A stretch of 64,000 bases of DNA, taken from the NCBI GenBank assembly GCA_014595895.1, contig JABUKB010000001.1:372001-436000 (forward strand), given 5' to 3'. Numbering within the stretch: position 1 is the stretch's first letter; each line of letters begins with the position of its first letter. The notes beneath the pieces were generated by a model. The model did no database searches. It was not told the origin of the DNA and saw nothing but the letters and a program-made list of their open reading frames with translations. Source of the DNA: Lysinibacillus odysseyi (GTDB lineage Bacteria; Bacillota; Bacilli; Bacillales_A; Planococcaceae). A program made the translations under genes and the position numbers. Below, piece by piece: positions 40,483-49,649 of the stretch.

Positions 40483-41391
40483 ATGAACTTAGGTCGTATT
40501 GGAACGGCGATGATTACACCGTTCAAAAAAGATGGCACGATTAACTATCCAGAATTAGAGCGTATCATTAATCATTTGATTGACAATGGGTCAGATTCTA
40601 TTATCGCGTGCGGTACAACATCTGAGAACCCGACTATGTCAACAGAAGAGAAAATGGAAGTTGTTCGCTTTACAGTGGAAAAAGTGGCAGGTCGTATACC
40701 AGTCATAGCTGGAACAGGGGATAACGAGACAGCTTATTCCATTATGATGACCCACAAAGCAGAAGAAAACGGAGCAGATGGCATCATGCTCGTTACACCG
40801 TACTATAATAAGCCGAACCAGCGCGGTATATACGCGCACTTTGAGACAATCGCTAAAGAAACATCGCTGCCAGTTATGCTCTATAACGTACCAGGTCGTA
40901 CGGGTGCGAACGTTCAGGCGGAAACAACGATTGCCTTGTCAAAAGAAGTTGAAAATATAAAGTGGATCAAAGAAGCAAGCGGCAATTTAGACCAAATGGG
41001 TGACATTATCGAAAATATGGATGCAGACTTTCAAGTATACTCAGGTGATGATGGTTTAACATTACCATTGCTTGCAATCGGTGGAACAGGGGTCATCTCT
41101 GTTGCCTCGCATGTAGTGGGGAACGATATGCAGTTAATGATGAAAGCTTTTGAACAGGGCGATCATGCATTAGCAGCAAAAATTCACCGTGCGTTATTGC
41201 CGCTTGTACGTGCATTATTTGCTCAGCCAAATCCATCGCCGATTAAATATGCCATGACAAAATTAGGCTTTGATACGCTAGATGTCCGTTTGCCAATGAT
41301 GGAAATGCTGCCGGAAGAAAAAGCGGCATTCGATCGAATTTGGGATGAATATCAAGAAAAAGCTAAACATTTCCGTCAAGTAGCGGTGTAA
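40483..41391 (+). CDS. dapA: 4-hydroxy-tetrahydrodipicolinate synthase
   Basis: DapA condenses aspartate semialdehyde with pyruvate, the first step toward lysine, cell-wall diaminopimelate and spore dipicolinate. The 302-aa TIM barrel has GTTSENPTM, the tyrosine segment YNVPGRTG and the Schiff-base lysine in WIKEASGN. It lies 23 bp after asd in the same transcript and ends at a strong terminator. Grouping asd and dapA with dpaAB places the spore DPA pathway together. Confidence 0.97.
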   Translation: MNLGRIGTAMITPFKKDGTINYPELERIINHLIDNGSDSIIACGTTSENPTMSTEEKMEVVRFTVEKVAGRIPVIAGTGDNETAYSIMMTHKAEENGADGIMLVTPYYNKPNQRGIYAHFETIAKETSLPVMLYNVPGRTGANVQAETTIALSKEVENIKWIKEASGNLDQMGDIIENMDADFQVYSGDDGLTLPLLAIGGTGVISVASHVVGNDMQLMMKAFEQGDHALAAKIHRALLPLVRALFAQPNPSPIKYAMTKLGFDTLDVRLPMMEMLPEEKAAFDRIWDEYQEKAKHFRQVAV

Positions 41392-41400
41392 TAAGCGTAA

Positions 41401-41440
41401 ACAAAACCAGCAGGAATCATTCTGCTGGTTTTGTTGTTTT
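41401..41440 (+). terminator. Terminator after dapA
   Basis: A perfect 13-bp stem (ACAAAACCAGCAG / CTGCTGGTTTTGT) with an 8-nt loop is followed by TGTTTT. Confidence 0.85.
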
Positions 41441-41665
41441 AAAGAATGTATACCCTATTTCGGTTCTGAAATCAGAAGCGAATCTTTATTTGAGTGCGGC
41501 AATGAATGCTGGGAGAAGGGTGTAACATAAAATCCCTGACGCTCAAGTCCTTTATTTTACCGATGAACCAAACAACAAAGTACCTATAAATTCCCTCTTA
41601 GCTATTAAAAATCTTGCAAAATGATGAAAACTTCTGATTGCTTGGAAAAACTTCGCATTTTTGAT

Positions 41666-41694
41666 TTGTGCTAATGCTCAACACCACGTATAAT
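41666..41694 (+). promoter_or_regulatory. SigA promoter for rnjB
   Basis: TTGTGC (41666-41671) and a perfect TATAAT (41689-41694) are separated by 17 bp. It implies a leader of about 140 nt. Confidence 0.75.
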
Positions 41695-41783
41695 GAGACA
41701 TAAGTGATTGCTGTACGGGATATGTTCAACCATTAAGTAATAAAAATAAATTTATATAAAAGCAATGTTTAGCGTATTGCGCA

Positions 41784-41825
41784 GCTTGCAAGCCTGCAAG
41801 TGGACGAAGTGCAAGCGCTCTTTTT
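41784..41825 (+). promoter_or_regulatory. Attenuator-like leader of rnjB
   Basis: The segment GCTTGCA (41784-41790) can pair with the adjacent TGCAAG (41795-41800) or with the distal TGCAAGC (41810-41816). The distal pairing, extended by two G-C pairs past a bulged A, is followed by TCTTTTT and thus looks like a terminator; the proximal pairing would prevent it. The rnjB ribosome binding site starts 4 nt later. Regulation by premature termination is inferred. Confidence 0.5.
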
Positions 41826-41840
41826 ATAGGAGGAAATCAA

Positions 41841-43508
41841 GTGAATAAAACGAAAAATGAAGTAATCCGTATTATCCCGCTAGGAGGCGTTGGAGAAATA
41901 GGGAAAGCAATGTATGTCATTGAAATCGATGAAGAAATATTCGTGGTAGAAAGCGGATTAATGTTTCCAGAAGATGAAATGCTGGGCATTGATATCGTAA
42001 TTCCCGATATTACGTACCTAGTAGAAAATAAGGAGCGCGTGAAAGGAATTTTCTTAACACACGGTCATGAAGATGCGATTGGTTCGATTGCCTATATGCT
42101 CAAAAAAATCAAGGCACCGGTGTACGGTTCAAAATTAACGATTGCATTGGCGAAAGAGCATTTAAAAGACTTGCCAGCGCCGTATCAAGTGAAGTTCTTT
42201 GAAGTAACGAATAAAAGCCGCATGAACTTTAACACGACATATGTGACGTTCTTCCATACAACCCATTCTATTCCTGATTCACTAGGAGTAGTATTCCATA
42301 CGTCGGAAGGAGCTATTGTGCATACAGGCGAGTTCAAATTTGACCAAGCCGCACAAGGTAAATTCCGTCCTGATTTGGCGAAAATGGCACAGCTCGGAGA
42401 AGAAGGGGTATTTATCCTGCTATCTGACTCTACGGAAGCGGAGCGCCCAGGCTATACGACGAGTGAAGTAGTAATTGCAGAACGTCTAGCCAAAACATTC
42501 CATCAAGCGGAAGGGCGTATTTTAGTTGCTGTGTATGCATCCAACTTTATCCGTGTACAGCAAGTATTTACACAGGCACAAGCGGCTTATCGCAAAGTGG
42601 CAATCATTGGAAAATCATTGGAAAAAGTAGTGGAGTTAGGTGTGGGCTTAGGGTATTTGGATATCGGCGAAGATACACTTATTCCAGTGAATGAAATCCA
42701 TAAATATCAGGATGATGAAATTGTTATTATTGCTACAGGTAACCAAGGGGAGCCGCTAGAAGCAATGGACAAGATCCTGCGCAAGCATCACCGCGATGTC
42801 AAACTGAAAAAGACTGATACAGTACTCATTACATTTACGCCATCGCCAGGCATGGAAGTGCAAATGTACAATACAATGAACCAAATTGCAAAAGCAGGTG
42901 CTCATATCTTAGCAGCCGATAAAAAAGTGCATGTATCAGGTCACGGCAGTCAAGAAGACTTGAAATTAATGCTAAACCTGATGAAGCCAAAATACTTTAT
43001 CCCGATTCAAGGGGAATACCGCATGCTGATTGCCCACTCAAAATTAGCTCAATCGATCGGGATGCAGAAATCACAAATCTTTATTGCGGATAAGGGAGAT
43101 ATTGTCGAGTACAAAAATGGCAAAATGCGTATGAGCGGACGTGTACAAGCTGGTAACGTTTTAATCGATGGAATCGGTGTAGGAGATGTCGGCAATATTG
43201 TCTTGCGCGACCGTAAATTATTATCCCAAGATGGTATTTTCATCGTGGTGGTTACGCTAAACCGTGCACAGAAGAAAATTGCATCAGGTCCAGAAATTTT
43301 ATCGCGCGGTTTCGTCTATGTACGTGAATCAGAAGCATTAATGGTAGAATCAGCGGACATTGCACGTACAGTGATTGAAAAGTACGTCAACAAAGAAACA
43401 TTTGAATGGACAAATATTAAGCAAGAAATCCGCGACGAGCTGAATTCTTTCTTATTCCAAAAAACAAAACGTCGCCCTATGATTATTCCAATCATTATGG
43501 AATATTAA
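41841..43508 (+). CDS. rnjB: Ribonuclease J2
   Basis: RNase J enzymes are metallo-beta-lactamase RNases with 5' exonuclease and endonuclease activity; J2 partners J1. The 555-aa protein has the beta-lactamase core, a beta-CASP domain (VAVYASNFIRVQQV) and the C-terminal domain. The metal motif reads THGHEDAIGS, with Ala79 instead of the second His of HxHxDH, as expected for the weakly active J2 paralogue. It starts with GTG after AGGAGG. Synteny with B. subtilis ymfA/rnjB supports the assignment. Confidence 0.95.
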   Translation: MNKTKNEVIRIIPLGGVGEIGKAMYVIEIDEEIFVVESGLMFPEDEMLGIDIVIPDITYLVENKERVKGIFLTHGHEDAIGSIAYMLKKIKAPVYGSKLTIALAKEHLKDLPAPYQVKFFEVTNKSRMNFNTTYVTFFHTTHSIPDSLGVVFHTSEGAIVHTGEFKFDQAAQGKFRPDLAKMAQLGEEGVFILLSDSTEAERPGYTTSEVVIAERLAKTFHQAEGRILVAVYASNFIRVQQVFTQAQAAYRKVAIIGKSLEKVVELGVGLGYLDIGEDTLIPVNEIHKYQDDEIVIIATGNQGEPLEAMDKILRKHHRDVKLKKTDTVLITFTPSPGMEVQMYNTMNQIAKAGAHILAADKKVHVSGHGSQEDLKLMLNLMKPKYFIPIQGEYRMLIAHSKLAQSIGMQKSQIFIADKGDIVEYKNGKMRMSGRVQAGNVLIDGIGVGDVGNIVLRDRKLLSQDGIFIVVVTLNRAQKKIASGPEILSRGFVYVRESEALMVESADIARTVIEKYVNKETFEWTNIKQEIRDELNSFLFQKTKRRPMIIPIIMEY

Positions 43509-43518
43509 TGAAGATATC

Positions 43519-43548
43519 AAGGATTTCCTAATGGGAAATCCTTTTTTT
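43519..43548 (+). terminator. Terminator after rnjB
   Basis: A 10-bp stem (AAGGATTTCC / GGAAATCCTT) with a 5-nt loop is followed by seven Ts. Confidence 0.85.
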
Positions 43549-43615
43549 CTTCAAGACGTCTATAATAAGATGAGGCAGTAAACAAGTTAGGTTTAATTAA
43601 AGGTAGGTGTAAAAA

Positions 43616-45883
43616 ATGGTGGAAAAGAAGCGCGATAAAAGAGAGCGCGGTCAAACAAAGGGCAAGCCTAAAACGAAAGCCCAGAATGAACCCAATCCGC
43701 TACTATATGAAATTTTAGGCATTATTATTATTGCATTGGCTATTATAGCCTTTTTTGAATTAGGTGTTGTAGGAAGAACAATTCAAACCATCTCCATGTT
43801 CTTTCTAGGCAACTTGCATTTCTTTATACCATTTTTAGCGGTGTTTATCGCTATGACATTAATGGTCAGAAGACGCGGTGTCCGTCTGCAAAAAAGAGTA
43901 TTAATTGGGCTCGGCCTCATTTTAGCGAGCCTAGCTGTTTTTAGTCATGCATTATTATTTGAGCAGTTGCATAAAGCCAATTTATTGCTCAATGATTCGG
44001 TATTGCGTGAAACGTGGCGCCTGCTGATTAGCACACAGGGTATTGCTACACGCAGTGATGTGCTCGGAGGCGGGATGGTTGGTGCGCTGTTATTTAGCGC
44101 CTTTCATATTTTATTCGATGCGACAGGAGCGAAAATCGCTGCCATCGTCTTGTTTTTAGTCGGGATGATTTTATTAACGGGTAAAGCACTCGTTCCGTAC
44201 TTAGTGGAAACAGCCCCGAATTTGAAAAAAATTAAGCTGCCAAAAAGAAAAGCGAAAGAAAAAGCAGAACCGCCAAAACCAAAAACAAAGCGTTCGAAAG
44301 AGCAAGTATGGGACGAGCAATCTGCCACAATAGAAGAATCAGCGGAGCCCATTATTTCTGCCTTCACAAATAATGATCAAAAAGAGCGCGAAATGTTTAA
44401 TGACCCTGTAGAAACGGGAAAAGTCGATAATGAGGCAAGTGTTATCTCAAATGATGAAAACACATTGTACCAATTACCAAGCCTGCGCCTATTAGAGCCG
44501 CCAAAAGAACATGATCAAAGTGGCGAGTATGCAGTAATCCAAAGTAACGCCAAAAAGCTGGAGCAAACCTTTTTAAGTTTTGGGGTCCGCGCTAAAGTAA
44601 CACAGGTACACTTAGGACCTGCCGTGACGAAATATGAGGTATTGCCTGATGTGGGCGTCAAAGTGAGCAAAATTGTCAGTCTGCAAGATGACTTAGCACT
44701 GGCACTTGCTGCGAAAGATATTCGAATGGAAGCGCCTATCCCAGGAAAATCAGCCATCGGTATCGAGGTACCAAATAGTGAAATAGCCGTTGTTACATTG
44801 CGCGAGGTGTTGGAGGCAAAGGAAAATAACAAGCCTAATGCCAAGTTATTAATTGGATTTGGACGAGATATTACAGGGCAAGCTACGTTGGCAGAACTTA
44901 ATAAAATGCCGCACTTATTAGTAGCAGGTTCTACCGGTAGTGGTAAATCCGTCTGCATTAACGGCATTATCGTCTCGATTTTAATGAGGGCAGCACCACA
45001 TGAAGTCAAAATGATGATGATTGATCCAAAAATGGTAGAGCTCAATGTCTATAACGGCATTCCGCATTTATTAGCGCCAGTTGTGACAGACCCGCGCAAA
45101 GCGGCACAAGCTTTGCAAAAAGTGGTATCGGAAATGGAACGTCGCTATGACTTGTTTTCAAGCACCGGGACACGTAATATCGAAGGCTACAATGAACATA
45201 TTGAAGTGCAGAATGCAGAGCTTGAGGACAAGCAGCCAAAATTACCGTATATTGTGGTCATTGTGGATGAGTTGGCAGACTTAATGATGGTAGCACCAGG
45301 TGAGGTAGAGGACGCAATTACACGGTTAGCTCAAATGGCGCGTGCTGCTGGGATCCACTTAATTTTAGCAACACAGAGACCTTCTGTGGATGTTATTACG
45401 GGGATTATTAAAGCGAATATCCCATCCCGTATTGCCTTTGCGGTGTCATCAGCTGTCGATTCTAGAACGATTTTAGATATGGGTGGCGCAGAAAAACTAC
45501 TAGGGCGCGGGGACATGCTGTTTTTACCAGCTGGTGCGTCTAAACCAACCCGTGTGCAAGGAGCCTTTTTATCAGATGCAGAAGTTCAGCAGATAGTAGA
45601 GTATGTTATTCATCAGCAAAAGGCACAATATGAAGAGTCGATGATTCCGACAGATGAGCCGTTGCAGGAGATTTCAGATGAAAAGGACGCATTATATGAT
45701 GATGCTGTACGTATGGTGGTAGAAATGCAAGGTGCTTCTGTATCGATGATTCAGCGAAAATTCCGTGTAGGTTACGCAAGAGCAGCACGTATTGTGGATC
45801 AGATGGAAGCCCGTGGCGTGGTCGGTCCACCGGATGGCAGCAAACCTCGACAAGTGTTGATTACGAAAGCAATGTTAGAATAA
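43616..45883 (+). CDS. spoIIIE: DNA translocase SpoIIIE/FtsK
   Basis: SpoIIIE pumps the chromosome into the forespore and clears DNA from closing septa. The 755-aa protein has about four N-terminal membrane helices (up to residue 200), a charged linker, the FtsK motor with Walker [14 protein letters not shown] near 438 and Walker [31 protein letters not shown], and a C-terminal winged-helix gamma domain ([18 protein letters not shown]). Length and synteny fit B. subtilis SpoIIIE. The tepA gene that precedes it there is missing here. Confidence 0.95.
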   Translation: MVEKKRDKRERGQTKGKPKTKAQNEPNPLLYEILGIIIIALAIIAFFELGVVGRTIQTISMFFLGNLHFFIPFLAVFIAMTLMVRRRGVRLQKRVLIGLGLILASLAVFSHALLFEQLHKANLLLNDSVLRETWRLLISTQGIATRSDVLGGGMVGALLFSAFHILFDATGAKIAAIVLFLVGMILLTGKALVPYLVETAPNLKKIKLPKRKAKEKAEPPKPKTKRSKEQVWDEQSATIEESAEPIISAFTNNDQKEREMFNDPVETGKVDNEASVISNDENTLYQLPSLRLLEPPKEHDQSGEYAVIQSNAKKLEQTFLSFGVRAKVTQVHLGPAVTKYEVLPDVGVKVSKIVSLQDDLALALAAKDIRMEAPIPGKSAIGIEVPNSEIAVVTLREVLEAKENNKPNAKLLIGFGRDITGQATLAELNKMPHLLVAGSTGSGKSVCINGIIVSILMRAAPHEVKMMMIDPKMVELNVYNGIPHLLAPVVTDPRKAAQALQKVVSEMERRYDLFSSTGTRNIEGYNEHIEVQNAELEDKQPKLPYIVVIVDELADLMMVAPGEVEDAITRLAQMARAAGIHLILATQRPSVDVITGIIKANIPSRIAFAVSSAVDSRTILDMGGAEKLLGRGDMLFLPAGASKPTRVQGAFLSDAEVQQIVEYVIHQQKAQYEESMIPTDEPLQEISDEKDALYDDAVRMVVEMQGASVSMIQRKFRVGYARAARIVDQMEARGVVGPPDGSKPRQVLITKAMLE

Positions 45884-45895
45884 AGAGCGAATATT

Positions 45896-46015
45896 ATGAA
45901 TTTTCGAGAAGATAAAAAAATAATTGAAAAGAAACAAAATAGACGGAAATCAAAAAAATATTCTATGGTTTTGTTTGGAATGTATTTTCTTTACTTACTA
46001 AAAGTGTTATATTAA
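45896..46015 (+). CDS. Possible 39-aa tail-anchored membrane peptide
   Basis: An ATG-initiated frame of 39 codons encodes a very basic N-terminal half (rich in Lys, Arg and Glu) and a hydrophobic C-terminal helix (VLFGMYFLYLLKVL). The upstream AAAGAGCG is a weak ribosome binding site. Its 3' end overlaps the likely ymfC promoter, which argues against it. It could be a real small membrane protein made from spoIIIE read-through. Confidence 0.25.
   Translation: MNFREDKKIIEKKQNRRKSKKYSMVLFGMYFLYLLKVLY
45985..46013 (+). promoter_or_regulatory. Candidate promoter for ymfC
   Basis: TTTTCT and TATATT are spaced by 17 bp, and TGT precedes the -10 (extended -10 pattern). Confidence 0.45.
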
Positions 46016-46043
46016 TCAACGAATTAGTAGGAATTTGTTGTAC

Positions 46044-46057
46044 ATCAGATGTCTGAT
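46044..46057. promoter_or_regulatory. Operator-like inverted repeat before ymfC
   Basis: ATCAGATGTCTGAT has 6-bp arms around 2 bp, between the likely -10 and the ymfC ribosome binding site. It is a plausible autoregulatory site for the HutC-type regulator it precedes. Confidence 0.4.
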
Positions 46058-46080
46058 CTCTAGAATTGGTGGTGGTTAAT

Positions 46081-46809
46081 GTGACAATTAAAACAGATCA
46101 TCGTCATTTATACTTGCAAGTGATCGATCGTTTAAAATCAGATATTGAAAAAGGTATTTATCAGGAAAATGAAAAATTACCTTCTGAATTTGAATTATCG
46201 AAATCACTTGGGGTAAGTCGTGCAACACTGCGTGAGGCGCTACGACTATTGGAAGAGGAAAATGTTATTGTACGACGTCATGGTGTAGGAACATTTGTCA
46301 ATCCAAAACCTGTATTTACATCAGGAATCGAACACTTATCCAGTGTATCGTCCATGATTGAAAAGGCAGGAATGGAGCCTGGTACTGTATTTATGAGTGC
46401 TACGGAAGATGAACCAACCGAAAGCGACAATAAACGATTCCAAACCAACCTTGATGACAATGTAATCACAATTGAACGTGTAAGAACAGCTGATGGGGAG
46501 CCGGTAGTGTATTGCATTGACAAAATACCAGCAACCTATTTACCGCAACAGTTTTTGAAAAATAAAGATTTATCCATTTTCTCAGCCCTTGAAAAATCAG
46601 GGAATATTCGTGTAGCCTATGCGGTGACATTTATTGATCCAATCGGTTATCACGAAACAATCTCACCAATTTTAAAATGTGGACCTGAGAGTGCATTACT
46701 ATTATTAAAACAAATTCACTATGATGATAATGATCGCGTAGTACTTTATTCAAAGAACTATTTTAGAGCTGATAAATTCAGCTTCCATGTGGTTCGTAAA
46801 CGGGTGTAG
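46081..46809 (+). CDS. ymfC: HutC-type GntR regulator (YmfC), UTRA effector domain
   Basis: The 242-aa regulator has an N-terminal winged helix ([46 protein letters not shown]) and a UTRA ligand-binding domain (about 75-242, with [20 protein letters not shown] and [11 protein letters not shown]). GTG 46081 is used because GGTGGTGG lies just upstream. Placed directly before the nucleoside ABC importer, it probably controls that operon in response to a nucleoside or related ligand; this is inferred from position. Confidence 0.88.
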   Translation: MTIKTDHRHLYLQVIDRLKSDIEKGIYQENEKLPSEFELSKSLGVSRATLREALRLLEEENVIVRRHGVGTFVNPKPVFTSGIEHLSSVSSMIEKAGMEPGTVFMSATEDEPTESDNKRFQTNLDDNVITIERVRTADGEPVVYCIDKIPATYLPQQFLKNKDLSIFSALEKSGNIRVAYAVTFIDPIGYHETISPILKCGPESALLLLKQIHYDDNDRVVLYSKNYFRADKFSFHVVRKRV

Positions 46810-46858
46810 AACGGTTTTTTTCCTGCTAATCTAAAAAATCCTTTGGGGGGACTCACTA

Positions 46859-47953
46859 ATGAAAAAACGTAAATTTGGTTTATTAATCTCATCTGTAGTA
46901 GCATCTGGTGCTATTTTAGCGGCATGCGGTAGCGATGACGACGCAACGAAAGATACTTCGAACAACGACACAACTGGTGACAAGGGTACAGAGGAAACTG
47001 CTTCTGGCGATTTCTCAATTGCCATGGTAACAGACGTTGGTGGTGTAGATGACAAATCATTTAACCAATCAGCTTGGGAAGGAATTCAAGAGTGGGGTGC
47101 AGATAACGGTCTTTCAAGAGGTGAAGGAGGATTTGATTACTTACAATCACAATCGGACGCCGACTACAACACAAACTTAAACAACTTAATCCGTCGTGAT
47201 TTCGATTTAATGTTTGGAGTAGGATACATGATGGTAGATGCAATGAGCGAAATTGCAGCTGAAAATCCAAACAAGATGTTAGCAATCATTGATGGAGTAG
47301 TAGAAGCTGATAACGTAGCATCACTAATGTTCAAAGAGCACGAAGGTGCATTCTTAGCAGGTGTTGCAGCGGCTAAAATGTCTGAATCAGGCAAAATCGG
47401 TTTCGTGGGTGGAGCTGAAATCCCAGTAATCCAGCGCTTCCATGCAGGTTTTGTAGCAGGTGCTCAAGCGGTAAATCCTGATATCAAAATCGAAGTTAAC
47501 TATACAGGTGTATTTGATGATGCTTCTAAAGGAAAAATTGCTGCAAACGCAATGTACTCTGCAGGTGCTGACATTGTCTTCCATGCAGCTGGCGCAACGG
47601 GGAACGGTGTATTCTCAGAAGCAAAAGAGCGTAAGCAAAAAAATCCGGAAGCAAACATTTGGGTAATTGGTGTAGACGCAGACCAATACGAGGAAGGTAA
47701 AGTAGGCGAGCACAACGTAACGTTAACATCTATGCTTAAAGGTGTAGGTACTGCGGTAAAAGATATCGCAGACCGTGCGAAAGCAGGCGATTTCCCAGGT
47801 GGCGAAACAATCACTTACGGTTTAGCTGAAAATGGTGTAGGCCTTGCTGATTCCCGTGGTGCTATTCCAGAGGATGTATTAGCAGAAATTGAAGATTACA
47901 AAGCAAAAATCGCTTCTGGCGAAATCGTTGTACCAGAAAAGCCAGAAAAATAA
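46859..47953 (+). CDS. nupN: BMP-family substrate-binding lipoprotein of a nucleoside importer
   Basis: The 364-aa lipoprotein has a signal peptide and lipobox ending LAACGSD (Cys about 22), an acidic linker, and a BMP/PnrA-like periplasmic-binding fold (MVTDVGGVDDKSFNQSAWEG, GVGYMMVDAM, GFVGGAEIPVIQRF, FHAAGATGNGVF). BMP-family proteins bind nucleosides. The ATPase and two permeases follow, as in the B. subtilis NupNOPQ guanosine importer. The symbol is used by homology; the ligand is not proven. Confidence 0.88.
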   Translation: MKKRKFGLLISSVVASGAILAACGSDDDATKDTSNNDTTGDKGTEETASGDFSIAMVTDVGGVDDKSFNQSAWEGIQEWGADNGLSRGEGGFDYLQSQSDADYNTNLNNLIRRDFDLMFGVGYMMVDAMSEIAAENPNKMLAIIDGVVEADNVASLMFKEHEGAFLAGVAAAKMSESGKIGFVGGAEIPVIQRFHAGFVAGAQAVNPDIKIEVNYTGVFDDASKGKIAANAMYSAGADIVFHAAGATGNGVFSEAKERKQKNPEANIWVIGVDADQYEEGKVGEHNVTLTSMLKGVGTAVKDIADRAKAGDFPGGETITYGLAENGVGLADSRGAIPEDVLAEIEDYKAKIASGEIVVPEKPEK

Positions 47954-47966
47954 TATTTTCTACCTC

Positions 47967-48003
47967 AATCATCATAGAGGGTACCCTCTATGATGATTTT
48001 TTT
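47967..48003 (+). terminator. Perfect palindromic terminator between binding protein and ATPase genes
   Basis: A fully symmetrical 32-bp palindrome (arms AATCATCATAGAGGGT and its complement, 47967-47998) is followed by Ts to 48003. It should end most transcripts after the binding protein, letting it be made in excess over the membrane components. Confidence 0.8.
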
Positions 48004-48035
48004 AAAGTTACATTTCTATTATTAAATTAGTAGAT

Positions 48036-48063
48036 GAAAGAATCGAAATATTTCGTTTCTTTC
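48036..48063. repeat. 28-bp near-perfect palindrome before nupO
   Basis: The left arm GAAAGAATCGAAAT and right arm ATTTCGTTTCTTTC are complementary at 13 of 14 positions with no spacer. It lies 57 bp before the ATPase gene. No T-run follows. It is either an operator or a second mRNA hairpin. Confidence 0.55.
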
Positions 48064-48119
48064 CTGTATTAATTAAAAAAATTATCTATTAATTATAAAG
48101 CCTAAGGGAGTGATTTTGA

Positions 48120-49649
48120 GTGGAATATGTGATTGAGATGCTAGGAATTCGAAAAGAGTTCGGTAATTTCGTAGCGAATAATAATATCACCCTTCAACTT
48201 AAAAAAGGCGAAATCCATGCACTGCTAGGAGAAAATGGTGCCGGTAAATCGACTTTAATGAACGTATTATTTGGACTCTATCAGCCAGAAGCTGGTGAAA
48301 TTAAAGTACGTGGAAAATCAGTGAAGATTACAGATCCGAACGTAGCCAATGAGCTTGGAATCGGAATGGTGCACCAGCACTTTATGTTGGTGGAGAATTT
48401 CACAGTGACGGAAAACATTATTTTAGGTAGCGAGCCTACAAAGGCTGGTTTTATCAAAATTAGTGAAGCGGCAAAAGAAATTCAAGCATTATCCGAACGC
48501 TATCATTTAAACGTAGATCCATATGCAAAGATTGCAGATATCTCAGTGGGGATGCAGCAGCGTGTAGAAATTTTAAAAACGTTATACCGCGGTGCCGAAA
48601 TTTTAATTTTCGATGAGCCGACTGCTTCGTTAACACCGCAAGAAATCGATGAGTTAATAAGCATTCTTCGTTTGCTGATTAGTGAAGGGAAATCGATTAT
48701 TATTATTACGCACAAATTAAAAGAGATTATGGAAGTGTCAGATCGTGTAACCATCATTCGGAAAGGTGAAGGGATTGGGACGGTTGTAACAGAGGAAACA
48801 AACCCCAATCAATTAGCCGAATTAATGGTCGGACGTCAAGTTTCATTTAAAACAGTCAAAAAAGAAGCAACACCTGGTGAAGTCATCTTAGATATTGAAA
48901 ACCTGATCGTAACGGACAACCGTGGCATTGAGAAGGTAAAAGGACTGAATCTACAAGTACGTAGAGGAGAAATTGTCGGCATGGCGGGTATCGATGGGAA
49001 TGGTCAGTCAGAGTTGATCGAGGCAATCACGGGCTTACGTAAGACCAAGAGCGGGAAAGTGATGCTAAACGGTAAGGATATTACTGGATTAAAGCCGCGT
49101 GCTGTTACGGAAGCAGGTATTGGTCATATTCCACAAGACCGTCATAAGCACGGCCTAGTACTGGATTTCCCGATTGGTCATAATATCGTTCTACAAACCT
49201 ATTACCAAAAGCCAATTTCAAAAGGTATTATTATGGACTATAAAAAAGTGAATGATATCGCGCGTCGTGTCATGGAAGAATATGATGTGCGTACAGGCAA
49301 CGGGGAAATGACATTAGCCCGTTCGCTATCAGGTGGTAACCAACAGAAAGCAATTATCGGTCGTGAAGTAGATCGTGATCCAGATTTATTAATCGCAGCT
49401 TTACCGACACGTGGGTTAGACGTCGGGGCGATTGAATTTATCCATTCAAAATTAATTGAACAACGTGATAAAGGAAAAGCAGTATTATTGGTTTCATTTG
49501 AATTGGATGAAGTTATGAACGTTTCGGATCGCATTGCGGTTATTTATGACGGCATGATCATGGATACGGTAAATCCAAAGGATACAACAGAGCAAGATCT
49601 TGGTTTGTTAATGGCTGGGGAATTGCTGGCAAAAGGAGGGAACGAATAA
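48120..49649 (+). CDS. nupO: Nucleoside ABC transporter ATPase (two ABC domains)
   Basis: The 509-aa protein fuses two ABC domains. The first has Walker A GENGAGKST, signature SVGMQQRVEI and Walker B ILIFDEPTASL. The second has a degenerate P-loop (GIDGNGQSE), signature SLSGGNQQKAII and an altered Walker B (LLIAALPTRGLD, no Glu), as usual for sugar/nucleoside-type importers. It starts at GTG after AAGGGAG and is followed without a gap by two permeases. Confidence 0.92.
   Translation: MEYVIEMLGIRKEFGNFVANNNITLQLKKGEIHALLGENGAGKSTLMNVLFGLYQPEAGEIKVRGKSVKITDPNVANELGIGMVHQHFMLVENFTVTENIILGSEPTKAGFIKISEAAKEIQALSERYHLNVDPYAKIADISVGMQQRVEILKTLYRGAEILIFDEPTASLTPQEIDELISILRLLISEGKSIIIITHKLKEIMEVSDRVTIIRKGEGIGTVVTEETNPNQLAELMVGRQVSFKTVKKEATPGEVILDIENLIVTDNRGIEKVKGLNLQVRRGEIVGMAGIDGNGQSELIEAITGLRKTKSGKVMLNGKDITGLKPRAVTEAGIGHIPQDRHKHGLVLDFPIGHNIVLQTYYQKPISKGIIMDYKKVNDIARRVMEEYDVRTGNGEMTLARSLSGGNQQKAIIGREVDRDPDLLIAALPTRGLDVGAIEFIHSKLIEQRDKGKAVLLVSFELDEVMNVSDRIAVIYDGMIMDTVNPKDTTEQDLGLLMAGELLAKGGNE

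Larger units (their letters stand above)
41441..41840 (+). other. dapA-rnjB intergenic region
   Basis: This 400-bp region has no credible gene. It holds a second hairpin at 41459-41482 (11-bp arms, one mismatch, followed by TCTTTATTTG), a good SigA promoter at 41666-41694 and the rnjB leader. In B. subtilis rnjB follows dapA directly, so the length of this gap is unusual. Confidence 0.6.

Noticed and set aside
44515-45045. Minus-strand open frame (176 codons) inside spoIIIE
   Set aside because: Antisense to the FtsK motor region; composition typical of a shadow frame.
45884-46080. CodY box before the nucleoside importer regulator
   Set aside because: GAATTTTCGAGAAGAT resembles only the first half of the CodY consensus and fails in the second half.
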